A stretch of 49,123 bases of DNA from Setomelanomma holmii (taxonomy: Eukaryota; Ascomycota; Dothideomycetes; Pleosporales; Phaeosphaeriaceae), in contig ML978327.1 in assembly GCA_010015745.1 (NCBI GenBank), positions 1 to 49,123 of the forward strand, written 5' to 3'. The stretch's first letter is position 1, and each line of letters begins with the position of its first letter. The position numbers and the translations under genes were made by a program. This document shows, piece after piece, positions 31,641 to 42,417 of this stretch. The notes under the pieces were generated by a model. That model saw nothing but the letters and a program-made list of their open reading frames with translations, was not told the origin of the DNA and did no database searches.

Positions 31641-34600
31641 ATGTCAAATACGCAGGCGTCACCGTCGGCGACGTCCACTACGGGCACTGGTTCCGCCCAG
31701 TTGAAGGAGAATCAGAGTATCGAGAATTTCGCTGCTTCACTGTCTGCTGGTGCTGTTGTCTTCGGCATCCAGATGGTCGTATTCTTGATACTCAGCGGCA
31801 ACTGGAAGATACACAAAAGCAAGGCGAGCACAGAGAAGAGCACAGAGCGGCAGGGCCTGTTCCACAAGATCTAGTACGCCTGTTACTCCCGCAATACTGC
31901 ACCCGCTGACCTGCATAGCTACTACAAGACAGCCTTTGTCCCGAAAGCAAGACGCATTGCGCCACCCGTTACCGCCTGGGAGTCATTCAAGAATGTCTTT
32001 ACCATCAGCGACCGCGAGCTTGTTCGAATTGCTGGCGTCGACGGCTACCTCTTCCTCCAATATCTGCAGCTCCTGCTCCGCATATTTATACCAATGGCCC
32101 TGGTAATCCTGCCCATTCTCCTGCCCATCAACCGTGTTGGCGATGTGCCTGGCGTGTCTGGGCTGGACTCGTTTGCCTGGCCCAACGTTAGCATACCAGA
32201 GAAGAACCATCGTCTTTGGGCACATTTGATATTGGCAGTCTTGGTCGTTATCTGGGTTTGCTTCAACTTCTATGCTGCGCTGAGGAGGTTTGTGCGCCTC
32301 AGGCAGACTATTCTCACTATGCCAGAGCATCGCATGCGAGCCTCAGCGACCACTATTCTTGTTCAGAGCATTCCGCGCAAGTGGTTGACACAGCCGGCGT
32401 TGGATGCTCTCTACGATGTGTTCCCAGGCGGTATCAGAGATATCTGGATCAACCGAAATTACGATGATCTACAGGAGAAAGTGGACAAGAGGACCAAACT
32501 TGCGAGAGCTCTCGAGTCGGCCGAGACGAACCTCATCATTGCATGCACAAAGAAGCAGATGGAGATGGAGGAAGCGAAGGCTAAGAAAGCTGGTCAGAAG
32601 AGAACCAAGAAGGAAAAGAAGCAGGACGAAGCCTCGCATGATGCACGCATCGCTTCCGAAACCCACGACGAAGGCACAGATGCTGGTAACCCTCACGAAA
32701 TTGAACAACAATTGCAGCAAGTGCTTGATGAGCCTGCATCGTCCTCTTCCTCGTCGTCTTCGCGATCTACATCGCCCGATCGTAAACACGGCATTTTCCC
32801 AGTACCCTTCGTAGGACAAGGCATACACGCAGTCGGTGAAGGTTTCCGCGACGTTGGCCAGGGTGTCGACCGATTCAACAAGAAGGTGTTTGGCGGTGTC
32901 AAAGGAGCGTTCGGAAGGCGTGATCATGGCCAACCCCGGGTTGATGGTGCTTATGAAGCACCAGGATCCTCACCAACCGATGACTTCGCACGGAGAGGCA
33001 CAAGCAGCGACACGCATACTCCACTCGCAGCTGGTGAGGGCGAAAAATATGAGTCTGATGGTACAGCTACTGGACCCAACTCACCAAAGGCGGCGGAGCA
33101 AGAGAAAGAGAGCGATCCTGAGGAAAATGAGAAAGCACCCAAGACGACTGGATTCCACCCTTTTAAGAAATTGATAGCCTCGTATCTCGGCCAGGGCGAC
33201 TTTGCAAGCCCACAACCGTTTCACAAAGAAGGCGAGACGCCCATCATGGAGCTAAAGGAGTCTGAGCGGGAAAAGATCAGATACGACACCACCGGCCTGT
33301 ACAGTGAAGACTTCGCCGAGGACGGTCCGGATGCCATGTGGAGACAATACATCAAGCCCAAGGATCGTGACACAATGCGTATTGCTCTCTTCAATAAATC
33401 TTGGTGGCCATCCATCCCTCTTATTGGCAAGAAGGTGGACACGATCTACTACTGCCGCAAGGAGTTGGCGCGCCTCAACGCTGAAATAGCGGATGACCAG
33501 GCACATCCAGAGCGCTTTCCGCTAATGAACTCGGCATTCATTCAGTTCAACCATCAAGTTGCAGCTCATATGGCTTGTCAATCGGTTAGCCACCACATCC
33601 CACGGCAAATGGCACCACGAACAGTCGAGGTGAACCCCAACTACGTGCTTTGGGACAACTTGAGCATGAAGTGGTGGGAGCGGTATCTACGCATGGGCGG
33701 AGTGGTCGCTATCATCATAGGTCTCATCATCTTCTGGGGTATACCTGTCTCATTCACCGGTGCCCTCTCTCAGATCAGCACCTTGACCGAAAAGCTTCCG
33801 TGGCTCGCATGGATCGAAAAGCTCCCTGAGTGGCTCATCAGCTTCGTACAGGGTGTGTTGCCTCCAGCATTCTTGGCCATTTTGTTCGTTTTGCTGCCCA
33901 TTATCCTTCGCTTCCTCGCTGGGATGACTGGCACAACAACAGCAGGAGAACGAGAGCTCCTCGTTCAGAACTTCTACTTCGCGTTCGTCTTCGTCCAATT
34001 GTTCTTGGTCGTGTCGCTTTCGACTGGTCTTACAACAGCCATACAAGGACTCATCGATAACCCTACCAGCGCGCCTGGAGTTCTTGCGCAAAGTTTGCCG
34101 AAGGCCGCCAACTACTTCTTCTCCTACATGATTCTGCAGGCTCTCAGTATCAGCTCTGGAACGCTGCTTCAGATTGGAGCCGTCGTTGTCATTGTTTTGT
34201 TCCGTTTCCTTGACACGACACCACGCGAGAAGGTCTCGAGAGTCCTCACTAGGCCTGGGATCAACTGGGGTACCATGATTCCTGTTTACACCAACTTCGG
34301 TGCAATCGGTAAGCTATCTTTCAAACATTATAACGTACCCGCTCTAACAAATATAGGAATCATCTACTCGGTCGTGTCTCCGCTAATCCTTATCATGATG
34401 TTGATCACGTTCTCACTCTTCTGGTTCACCTACCGCTACCAAATGATCTACGTCAGCTACGCAAAGGCCGAGACGAACGGCTTAATCTTTCCCAAAGCGG
34501 TCAACCAACTGTTCACTGGGCTCTACTTCCTCCAGCTCTGTCTCATTGGCTTGTTCTTCCTACAAACCGACAAGTCTTGTGTCCCTCACGCCATCATTAT

Positions 34601-35438
34601 GATCGTCACACTCGCCTTCACCGTGCTCTATCAGATCGTTCTCAATAGAGCGTTCGGGCCACTCTTCACTTATCTACCTATCACCTTTGAGGACGAAGCT
34701 GTGCAGCGTGATGAAGAGTTTCAGCGTGCGCAGGCCGCTCGCTGGGAGAATGACCACGCCGAGCACCAGTCTCTGACGGCCGAGGACAACGCCAAGCTGA
34801 CGGCAGAAGAACGTGAGCTCGCCCATCTAGAAGAGCAGAACCGTCTGGACGAGAGAAAATATGGTTCCTCGGCTCAGGGTCCAGGTGTGTACGAGCTGAA
34901 GAATTTGGATAGCAACCACTCTACTGCCAATGGTCTCACAGCAGCACCCGATCGATCCCAACGGCCTTCCAACTGGGCAGACCGCCGCAAGAGCTCACAC
35001 AACTCGAAATCGCGGTCCCGATCACAATCGCACGTGGGCAAGAAGCACAAGCGCAAAGCACCAATCGACGTCATCGCTGATAAGCTTAAGCGTGGCCTCG
35101 ACGACGTCGCGCGTCCAGTTCGCGACCTCGAAGCCCAAGTCCTTCCCTCAGCCAATCTCTTCGACGACATTGACGACGAACTCGCCGATCTCGACCCAGA
35201 GGCGCGCCAGAAGCTCATTAAGAGAAGCTTCCAGCACCCAGCTACGCGAGCTATTCAGCCGGCGGTCTGGGTTCCACACGATGACCTGGGTGTCGCTAAG
35301 GACGAGATCCAGCGTACGAGTGCGTTTACAAGCAAAGTGTGGATTACTAGCGTGAATGCACGCTTGGATGCGAGGGGCAATGTCATGTATCGTGGTTTGC
35401 CGCCTGATCGGGATCCTTTTGAGAATATCGAGGTGTAG
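31641..35438 (+). CDS. Calcium-permeable stress-gated cation channel (CSC1/OSCA/TMEM63 family)
   Basis: Three exons: 31641-31873, 31919-34308 and 34357-35438, 1234 residues. The first intron (45 bp) joins GLFHKI to YYKTAFVPKARR. The second (48 bp, GTAAGC...CTCTAAC...ATATAG) is a multiple of three with no stop, so it can be mistaken for coding; removing it restores NFGAIGIIYSVVSPLIL, the family pattern. The N-terminus has a first membrane helix (AGAVVFGIQMVVFLILSGNW), the RSN1 region and LLRIFIPMALVILPILLPIN. A large, charged cytosolic insert (about 260-450, KKEKK, poly-Ser, SPTDD) is followed by the RNA-recognition-like fold segment (GIRDIWINR before; FIQFNHQVAAHMACQS after) and the channel helices (about 520-880). 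The C-terminal 240 residues are charged and Ser/Arg-rich. The family forms osmotically or mechanically gated Ca2+-permeable channels in plasma or internal membranes. Confidence 0.93.
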
Positions 35439-35694
35439 ACGAGGATGTGAGAATTGTATGAGCGTTTCCTGGATCCATTGTTATTCTTGTTTCTTTTGCA
35501 TAGCGAAGCGGCTAGCATGGTACACATGACATAATTTGTTCTTGCATGTAGGTGGCATTTGGTGGATGATACCCTTATGAAATATCACTTTGTACGCTCA
35601 GACACTTCACAATATCATCGTGTGACATTCTCCAGGCCCATTCTACAGTCATGTGGCGCCTCAAGCGGAGCCACAGAACCATCTGTTGACAACT

Positions 35695-36543
35695 TTAAGC
35701 TAATCTTTTATGCCTTGGCCACAACCCATGGTACTCCCAAAAACCCCTCGAATCCAACTTCCTCCCCAACACTCTCATCTCCCTCGGTAACGCCCTAACT
35801 TCCTCCTCGACCATCAATTCTCCAACCCACTTCGCAAACTGCAATCGCGTCTCTAGCTCCTGCACCGACTCGTTCCCTTCTTCAGCCATGGCGCTGAAAC
35901 TCATGATCAAATCATACCAATCATACACCCTCAAGTCCGCAATGATCCACCTCTTCCCCGGGCTAGGCTTCCTATATGTCGCGATAATCGCACGCGCGAC
36001 ATCCTCACCATGCACGAAATGCACGGCTCCGCGCTTCTTAACGTCCTCTTTACTCTTCGCCAGGCGAGGCAGCCACGTGCGCGGTACGCGCGTGCCGCCG
36101 TACAAGCCCGAGAGATTCAGCACGCATCCACCGAGCCCGAGTAATTCATCCTCGGCAATGGCGCGTGCATCAGACGTGTCGTACAGACTCGCCTCGGTGC
36201 TCCAACCATTCGGTAATTTATTGAAAATTCCCGTGCTGCCGAGTTGAACGAATGTGTTTTTCGCACCGTGCAAAGAACGGTACAGGCCGACTAGCGTCTT
36301 GGATTGTCCGTGGCCGGTAAGTGGGAATGTGATGAGGACGGTTTGCGCGGCGGGGAGACGCTTGTATGGCTCTGCGTCGCCGGAGTCGGGCGCGAATTTG
36401 AAGGGAATCGTGTTGTCACGTCCCGTTGTGGTCGTCGCGGCAAAAGAGATGTTCTCGTCATCGAGTTGCGGGATTAGGAAGGTTGAGGTCCAGCCTGCGC
36501 CGAGGATGAGGAGATCTACTTGTTTCATGGTTTCGCGAAGCAT
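35695..36543 (-). CDS. Rossmann-fold NAD(P)-binding protein (extended SDR / epimerase-like)
   Basis: Single exon, 282 residues. The N-terminus MKQVDLLILGAGWTSTFLI holds a GxGxx(S/T)-type dinucleotide-binding motif with a beta strand in front, as in the YeeZ-like or NAD-epimerase-like branch of the short-chain dehydrogenase superfamily. Later elements fit an epimerase-type fold: TVLITFPLTG, TFVQLGSTGIF, YDTSDARAIAEDEL, CVLNLSGLYGG and VHFVHGEDVARAIIATYRKP. The usual catalytic YxxxK is not obvious, so catalytic activity is uncertain. Met6 (36528) is a plausible alternative start, since MKQVDLL begins the fold directly. It is convergent with the channel gene (about 255-bp gap) and marks the last conserved gene before the repeat-rich part. 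Confidence 0.78.
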   Translation of the reverse strand: MLRETMKQVDLLILGAGWTSTFLIPQLDDENISFAATTTTGRDNTIPFKFAPDSGDAEPYKRLPAAQTVLITFPLTGHGQSKTLVGLYRSLHGAKNTFVQLGSTGIFNKLPNGWSTEASLYDTSDARAIAEDELLGLGGCVLNLSGLYGGTRVPRTWLPRLAKSKEDVKKRGAVHFVHGEDVARAIIATYRKPSPGKRWIIADLRVYDWYDLIMSFSAMAEEGNESVQELETRLQFAKWVGELMVEEEVRALPREMRVLGRKLDSRGFWEYHGLWPRHKRLA

Positions 36544-36901
36544 GGTGGAGCGAGCGTAGCGGGTTTGGCCTGATTGTAAGAGGTAGGATGCTCAATGAGT
36601 GGTCCGGCTCCTGGTAAACCGTGGTTGGGGGTTCGAAGACATCATTAGTGTGATTGAGGTTGGATTTGAAAATTGGGGAAAAGTGGTGACGTTTGTGCTC
36701 GGGCCGACCCGCCTAGTCTAAGATCAAGACATCTCAAGCGCGACCTTCTGAAAACTGTTAAGGCATTTGCTATTAGATTGCAGAGCAAACATAAGCAAAC
36801 CCATCGGATTGTAAGACAGACCTGTGATTCGCGAGAGGACACTGGCTCTGCTTCCACATGGCGAATACCATCTCAAGGCCCGAAGCAAAAGAATGCCAAA
36901 A

Positions 36902-36990
36902 ACATACAACAGCGGGGATTTGCTAGTGGTCACCCACCTGACTACTAGTCCGCCGGTACGATGCTTAAGTAAGGCTGAGCGAACGGGAAG
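36902..36990 (-). pseudogene. 5S rRNA-like fragment, copy A
   Basis: On the minus strand the segment reads CTTCCCGTTCGCTCAGCC, TACTTAAGC, GGCGGACTAGTAGTCAGG, TGGGTGACCACTAGC, AAATCCCCGCTGTTGTATGT, then a T run. This matches residues from about 30 to the 3' end of Pezizomycotina 5S rRNA, including the box A, IE and box C positions. The first ~30 bases (ACATACGACCATA...) are not recognisable, so the 5' strand of helix I is missing. It is probably a pseudogene; dispersed 5S pseudogenes are common in these fungi. Confidence 0.75.
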
Positions 36991-37033
36991 TCCCCTTTCT
37001 CTCGCTCGTTCACCACAAAAAGTGCTAATTTTC

Positions 37034-37075
37034 CTGTTTACGGTAACCTGCTGACTGTTTACAGTAACTTGCTAA
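37034..37075 (+). repeat. Two tandem 21-bp units
   Basis: CTGTTTACGGTAACCTGCTGA is followed directly by a copy with three transitions (CGG to CAG, CCT to CTT, CTGA to CTAA). The differences are all G-to-A or C-to-T, as expected for RIP-like decay. Confidence 0.75.
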
Positions 37076-37274
37076 CAGGCTTCCGTCAGGCTGTCGTAAT
37101 CCTGGCTGCGCCACTCGGCTTAGCCATTAATGCATGCTCAAGGAGATGATGAACTAAGCCTTTAAAGCGGCGAGGCGGCGCCTAAGTGATTGGATGAAGT
37201 GCCACATGTGTGACTTGCTAGTACGAGGTACAAACATGTACTTCTGTTATCTAGAGAGGAGAATTTGCAAGGAC

Positions 37275-37408
37275 CGCTTATGGCGCACTACAGACTTCTG
37301 GCCATCTTTGGCGCACTGCGAACGTCTGCCATCTTTGGCGCACTGCGGACGTCTGCTATCTATGGCACGCTGCACTGTGGATGTTTGCTAGCTCTGGCGC
37401 ATTGTAGG
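37275..37408 (+). repeat. Minisatellite, about 27-bp unit, 4-5 copies
   Basis: Units contain ATCTTTGGCGCACTGCG followed by (G/A)ACGTCTGCC. Copies begin near 37277, 37304, 37331 and 37358 and end with a partial copy near 37391-37408. Later copies diverge (GGCACGCTGCACTGTGG). No coding role is seen. Confidence 0.75.
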
Positions 37409-37594
37409 TGCAGTGTCCGAAGAGACTTCGGCCATGAGTGAAGAGTATAAGAAGACCTTAGGAACCGAATGTTGAGGCCTAACAACACATGTTAATACCT
37501 ACCATGAGCATTATTACTATACTAACGCTACACATCTTGTACAATCTTGCTAATTAGCTAGGTGCTTATGAGCATATTACCAAAACATTATAGA

Positions 37595-37700
37595 TGTTGG
37601 GAGGGCTGTAGCACTAGTGCTGAAAGGAAATAACTGTAACTATGAATGCATTCTGTCGATGATGGTTGTGATTGACTTCCTCTCCTCAAAGGGAGGTGCT
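37595..37700 (+). repeat. Dispersed repeat, probably an LTR 5' part (copy 1)
   Basis: It begins TGTTGGGAGGGCTGTAGCAC and continues through a block that recurs nearly unchanged at 48778-48890. The TGTTGG start is typical of Copia-type LTRs. The match is almost perfect for about 75 bases and then fades. It abuts a different LTR fragment at about 37784. Confidence 0.7.
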
Positions 37701-37869
37701 ATGAAGCTACCTACATCAATGAAACAAGTCCGACCGAAGTAGGATCGAGGCGGCCTACCATAGCCGCAATGGCTGCGATGGATACTTTAGTATAATCGCT
37801 CTCTACCGCTCGCTCAATACAACAACCTTCTGCTTCCTTCATGTCTATTGTCCTCTAGCACATCTGACA

Positions 37870-38397
37870 GCATCGTTTGGAGACGACATTGACACACGTC
37901 GATCATCAGCTGGATATGTCTTTATGCTGTATGGCATACCTATTGACTATAAAGCAACAGTGCTTTGATCAGTCACACGTTCAACAACTGAGGCAGAACT
38001 CTATGCGTTATCAGCCACTGGCGTTGAATCGCAACACTGGGATCGGTTCTGTCGTAATATTGGCTTTATGCTTCAGACTAAGAAGGCTATCTGGTGCGAC
38101 AATGCCCAGACTGTACGCCTTGTGTAAGGCAACGCCAATCAAATTCAGACAAAGCTTCGTTATGTTGACATTCACCAAATGTGGCTTCGACAAGAGGTCG
38201 ACGCTGGAAGGATTACGGTTGAATGGAGGCCAACTTCTGACATGCCTGCGGACGGCTTCACTAAGCTGCTCCCTGGTCAAAAGCACGACAACTTCATGAG
38301 ACAGCTAGGTCCAAAGGACATTCACCACCTGATCGTCAAAGACAACCTACGGCCTATACCTCTCCCAAGTTCCAACGAGCTCCGCACATGGCACTAA
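37870..38397 (+). pseudogene. Copia RNase H domain remnant
   Basis: One frame reads through the Copia RNase H landmarks: SFGDDIDTRRSSAGYVFMLY, STTEAELYALSATGVESQHW, the IWCDNAQTVRL core with the catalytic Asp, and RYVDIHQMWLRQEVDAGRI, VEWRPTSDMPADGFTKLLPG to the end. Stops occur at TGA after ATVL and TAA after TVRLV. The first fits CGA or TGG change and the second CAA change. The piece is dead and truncated at its 5' side. Confidence 0.85.
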
Positions 38398-38482
38398 GCA
38401 AAACTGCTTTATGTTTCACACAGTTTGACACTTCAATTGTTTCCTATGAGATTTCCATCCAACATGGATATATCAGAGGGTG

Positions 38483-38642
38483 TGTCAGCTCGGCACCATA
38501 CTTCACACGTACAAGTGAAGTATACCCTTCACGTGACGTCACTTCACATGATTACTCATCTTGGTTGTGTATATAATCGCTCTCTACTGCTCGCTCAATA
38601 AAACAACCTTCTGCCTTCCTTCCTGTCCTCATATATCTGACA
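38483..38642 (+). repeat. Copia 3' LTR (160 bp)
   Basis: It starts TGTCAG and ends CTGACA, a perfect 6-bp terminal inverted repeat of the TG...CA type, preceded by a short purine tract (CAGAGGG). It contains a CRE-like TGACGTCA (38534-38541) inside a CTTCAC/GTGAAG-rich stretch, a TATATAA box near 38570 and AATAAAA near 38597, i.e. promoter and polyadenylation signals in the usual order. Confidence 0.82.
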
Positions 38643-39197
38643 GACTGGTTTGAGAGCCGCAGTGCAAAAGACGGAATATCGTGTTAGTTAGTGCTAATCT
38701 TGACAAGCCACGCGAACTACATTGTAAAGAAGCAGTCTCGCCTTGCACTCGCCATTTTTGACTGCTGCGGCAACCTTCAGTACCAAGATAATCTCCTTCG
38801 CTTAAGCCTTTGGGGAGGCTCCCTCGACTTGAGAGAACATCAGCTGGAGCAGCTCACGGTTGCCTTAAGTAGGTTGGGTGTGCCTAAGGGTTTGGGACAG
38901 ACTAAGATATACAAACAAAGTATTGTGACTGGAGAGATCTAGAGAAAAGGGTTGAACTTTATGCTCGCAGGACAACCGAGGGACTAACGGTCTAATTACC
39001 CAGACTCAAAAATTTCGACCTTTATTCCTTCTAAACCTGAATCCTCCTACACAAACCCTGTTAGACAGCTCTCAATCTCCTAGCAGCGACACTTTGAAGA
39101 TTATATTTAGATATTTCGGGGGATTAAGCTTTTCTAATAGACTGGTCACCCACCGCTTAGTGACTTAACCTGACGGATGAGAAAGCGACTTCATCGG
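38643..39197. other. Region between the Copia relic and the PD-(D/E)XK gene
   Basis: About 550 bases without a supportable gene. TGGTCACCCACC near 39145 recalls the 5S box C complement, but the flanks do not match. Probably decayed repeat DNA. Confidence 0.3.
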
Positions 39198-40722
39198 CTA
39201 CACATACACTCTCGACCCGTGTGCCGCAGAAGCAAGAGGAGCATTGTGCTCTACAGTAACGCCTCCAGCAAGTCCCTGCAACACCTCTCTCATGAAGCCT
39301 CCCCAGAACCCCTCACTGCTCTCGTCCCTGCCATATGCAATAACATTCTGCCAAAGTCTCAATGTGCGAAATATTCCACTCACACTCCCAGTCTCACAGA
39401 GACCAAAACAACCAACTTCCGGTCCTAGAATCTGCACTGCGCCCGTCTCTTCTGATGCCACAAACGCAAAGTAAACGCGCGTCTCATGACCAACAATGGA
39501 AACGCATGGTTCTACAAGGCCACTCTTATCCAGTAATCCTACGCGCTGCGCAAGCTGTATCTTCTTCCGCAGGCTGGCAGCCATCCAAATGCTGAGTTGA
39601 TATCCGGCTTCTGTGCGATCGCCGTTAGCGGCTTTGACTTCTACGCAAGAGAAAAGGGCTGTGGCCCTTGTGAAAGCGTCGGCCATGTGGCTTATAACGG
39701 AGGTGTTCGCTACTCTAAGGCGGCTGTATAGGTCATTGAAACCAGGTGATGGCATATGAGAGAAGGATAATGTGAAATCGGCTTTGCGGTCGAGGACGCG
39801 AGGTCTGCCGGAAGCGTCGGGCACAGAGGAAAGAAATTGAGTAGTGATAGCTTGCGACTGCCTACTCCAATATCAGCAAAAGATGTCATCAATGGGGTGG
39901 AGGGCCAATTTACACGCTCTGGAGCCAAAGTTTTCCCTCTCCATCAAGCCTCAACGCTAGCTTCACCAAAGGCTGTATCACATCTATGCACCATGCATTC
40001 TCATCACGACCTTGTAGCTCGCACACTCGCGCGTTCAGCCAGATCTCCTTTACTTTGCGAAACACATGTGCTGATCTGACACGCAATTCGTCGTCAACGA
40101 TCGGGTTTGAAAGGGCACTCGTTGTGTTCTCGCTCCAGGCGTGACGCTCGATCCTTTGGTATCCAAAATCCTGGTCTTCCTCAATCAGCTTTCGCAGCTC
40201 GATAGGTATCCAGCCTTTGTCTAACCCGGCCTCCAGTCGCTCCATGACATCCCTTACTCTCCTGGGTGGCGGGTCTTTGAGACCTGAGCTCGGCTCTGTT
40301 ATCGTCGGAGGGGATGCGGAAGCCAAAAAGGCCATACTATCACGCGATGGGCTATTCGCTCGGCGAGGGCTTTTGGTGCCGGTTTGGCTGCCAGGCGGAC
40401 TGAATGTGTTTCTTTCATTGAGCAACAGCACGCTCGCATTCGAGGTCTCTCCAGTTGCCGATACGCTGTGGGCAGGAAGGATTTCGCTATCGGTGTCGCA
40501 TCTTGGGCGCTTAGGACTGGAGGTGCGCGCTGACATTGAACAGGTACAGAGCGACGAGGTGGCACGTTTCCGATTGAACGTCAGGCCACTTCCAGGCGTT
40601 AATGGCGGAGAAAGAGTGTCTGTGCGATTGGAAGTCTGGTCAAAGAGCTGCTTGATCCAGCCTTCCACGCGTGATGTCTTCGTAGCGGCAATCGAAGGCG
40701 AAAGTGGCGGCGTCGTAGTCAT
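39198..40722 (-). CDS. PD-(D/E)XK nuclease-like protein
   Basis: Two exons on the minus strand, 40722-39914 and 39861-39198, with a 52-bp intron (GTAAAT...TGCTGAT...GAGTAG); 490 residues. The N-terminal half is a disordered Ser/Pro-rich region (PPLSPS, SPPLTPGSG, SSPKRPRCD). From about residue 170 the pattern is that of the fungal PD-(D/E)XK-like family (PDDEXK_12): WCIDVIQPLVKLAL, the spliced SVQSQAITTQFL, RKADFTLSFS with Asp298, ISHMADAFT, and CVEVKAANGD with Glu344 and Lys346, then YQLSIWMAASLRKK and EPCVSIVGHETRVY. The Asp/Glu-X-Lys triad is intact. These genes are multi-copy and patchy among plant-associated and other Dothideomycetes; their role is unknown. The ATG lies 200 bp from the start of a transposase relic pointing the other way. 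Confidence 0.85.
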
Positions 40723-40920
40723 TGTGGTCGGGTTGTTTGGTGGGTGTCTAAACTGCAGGTGCTGACCTACGCGTCAAGAGCATGTGCCGTCATGGAAACG
40801 CATGAACGTGTTCCACCAGTAACGTGGCGAATCGCCTGGCGCACGCGATCAGGTGACGAACACCAAAGCCATTTTCCCTCGCTTTGCACTCCATCTTTAG
40901 CAATTAATTTCTCCACCACC

Positions 40921-42417
40921 ATGACAGGTATTGAAAAAGCGCTTGAAGCCCTAAGCTTATTAGAACCAGGCGAACATTTTGAGTATACTGAATATGCGAA
41001 AAGATTTGGTTGTAACCGGTCTACGCTGTCAAAAAGACACCGTGGGGTGCAGCGCTCAGTGGAGGAAAAAATCGACAATGACAGCCTTCTCAACACCACG
41101 CAACAACAAGAGCTTATACAGTACATAAAGAAGCACTGCGAGCGCGGCCTGCCTCCTTCGAAGCTTATGATACCAAATTTCGCTGCCCAGATTGCTCATA
41201 AATACGTTAGAAAATGCTGGGCCGACCGCTTTGTCAAGAAGAATCGCATCGATCTCATCTCTGCCTAGGCATCTACTATTGATGCCAACCGCTTCAAGGC
41301 CGACTCTGCCTACAAGTATAGGCTCTACTTTGAGCTTCTGAAGCGCAAGATCAACCAATACAACATTGATCCGCGGCATATATACAACATGGATGAGAAG
41401 GGCTTCGTGATAGGCGTGCTCTCAAAGCTCAAGCGCGTATTCTCTAAGGAGCTCTATGCTACAGGAAGATACAAGAGAATGCTACAGGATGGCAATCGCG
41501 AGTGGATTACCACTATAGCTTGCATCTGCGCTGATAGCTCTGCTCTTTCGCCGGCCCTCATATGCCAGTCCCAATCTGGTAACATACAAGACTCTTAGTT
41601 GCAGGATTTCTGCCCAGATAAGGATTGTACTTTCTTCGCCACCTCACCTAGTAGATGGAAAAGTAACGAAATAGGACTAGCTTGGCTCAAGCAGGTCTTT
41701 GATCGCGAGACAAAGGCCAAGGCACGAAGCTCGTATCGACTGCTCATTCTTGATGGCCATGTATCTCATGTGACGATGGATTTCATAGAGTATTGCGACG
41801 CCAACAAGATTCTCCTTATGGTCTTTCCTCCTCATGCCACCCACATGCTTCAGCCACTCGATGTGGTGGTGTTTGCTCCATTCGCAGCTTCATATAAAGC
41901 TGAGCTTGCTGCCTGGCTTGAACGCTGCTAAGGGCTTACTGCGATCACAAAGCGAGACTTCTACAAGCTCTTTATTACTGCGTGGACGTCTACAATGAAG
42001 GAGAAGCTCATCCGCAAGTCATTTGAAGCTACAGGGATTGTTCCACTTGTCCCCGACGCTGTCCTATCTCAGTTCAAAGCACCACCAAAAGACAACTCTC
42101 GGCCAGCCTCAAGCGACTCTGCAAGCTCAGTATTAAGCGCAAGCGATTGGCGAAAGATAGAGCGTCTTTTGAGGCAAGCTGTTGGTGATGAGAAGGCAAA
42201 GAAGCTTAGCCGAACAATCCACACGATCAGTGTGCAAAAAGAGATCCTCCAACATGAAAATGATCAACCAAAAGAGGCTCTAAAAACAGTCTCGTTTAAG
42301 TGCGGTTGCTATTGGCAGGTCACTCAGTATATTTGCATCAATTTATTTGATAGGCAGAAGTTGCAAAAAGACATACAACAGCGGGGATTCGCCAGTGGTC
42401 ACCCACCTGACTGCTAG
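40921..42417 (+). pseudogene. Pogo/Fot1-like DDE transposase relic A (three in-frame stops)
   Basis: A single frame from the ATG at 40921 carries the whole transposase pattern, with stops only at 41266-41268 (TAG), 41596-41598 (TAG) and 41929-41931 (TAA). Domains in order: psq-type helix-turn-helix (EYAKRFGCNRSTLSKRHRG), Tc5/CENP-B-type DNA-binding part (GLPPSKLMIPNFAAQIA), then the DDE core with YNMDEKGFVIG, LLILDGHVSH and PPHATHMLQPLDVV. All three stops equal CAG or CAA with C changed to T. No terminal inverted repeats were found around it. The last codons of the frame run into the 5S-like copy B (opposite strand), so the true end lies before about 42360. Confidence 0.85.

Larger units (their letters stand above)
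37784..38642 (+). mobile_element. Collapsed Copia (Ty1-type) retrotransposon
   Basis: It consists of a 5' LTR remnant (about 37784-37869, TATAATCGCTCTCTAC to CATCTGACA), an RNase H remnant (37870-38397) directly fused to it, and a complete 3' LTR (38483-38642). The last ~75 bases of the two LTR pieces are closely similar. gag, protease, integrase and reverse transcriptase are absent, so a large internal deletion has joined the LTR end to the RNase H coding part. Confidence 0.8.

Noticed and set aside
39140..39180. Possible third 5S-like fragment (complement of GGTGGGTGACCAGT)
   Set aside because: Only about 14 bases match; the sequence on both sides does not follow 5S, unlike copies A and B.
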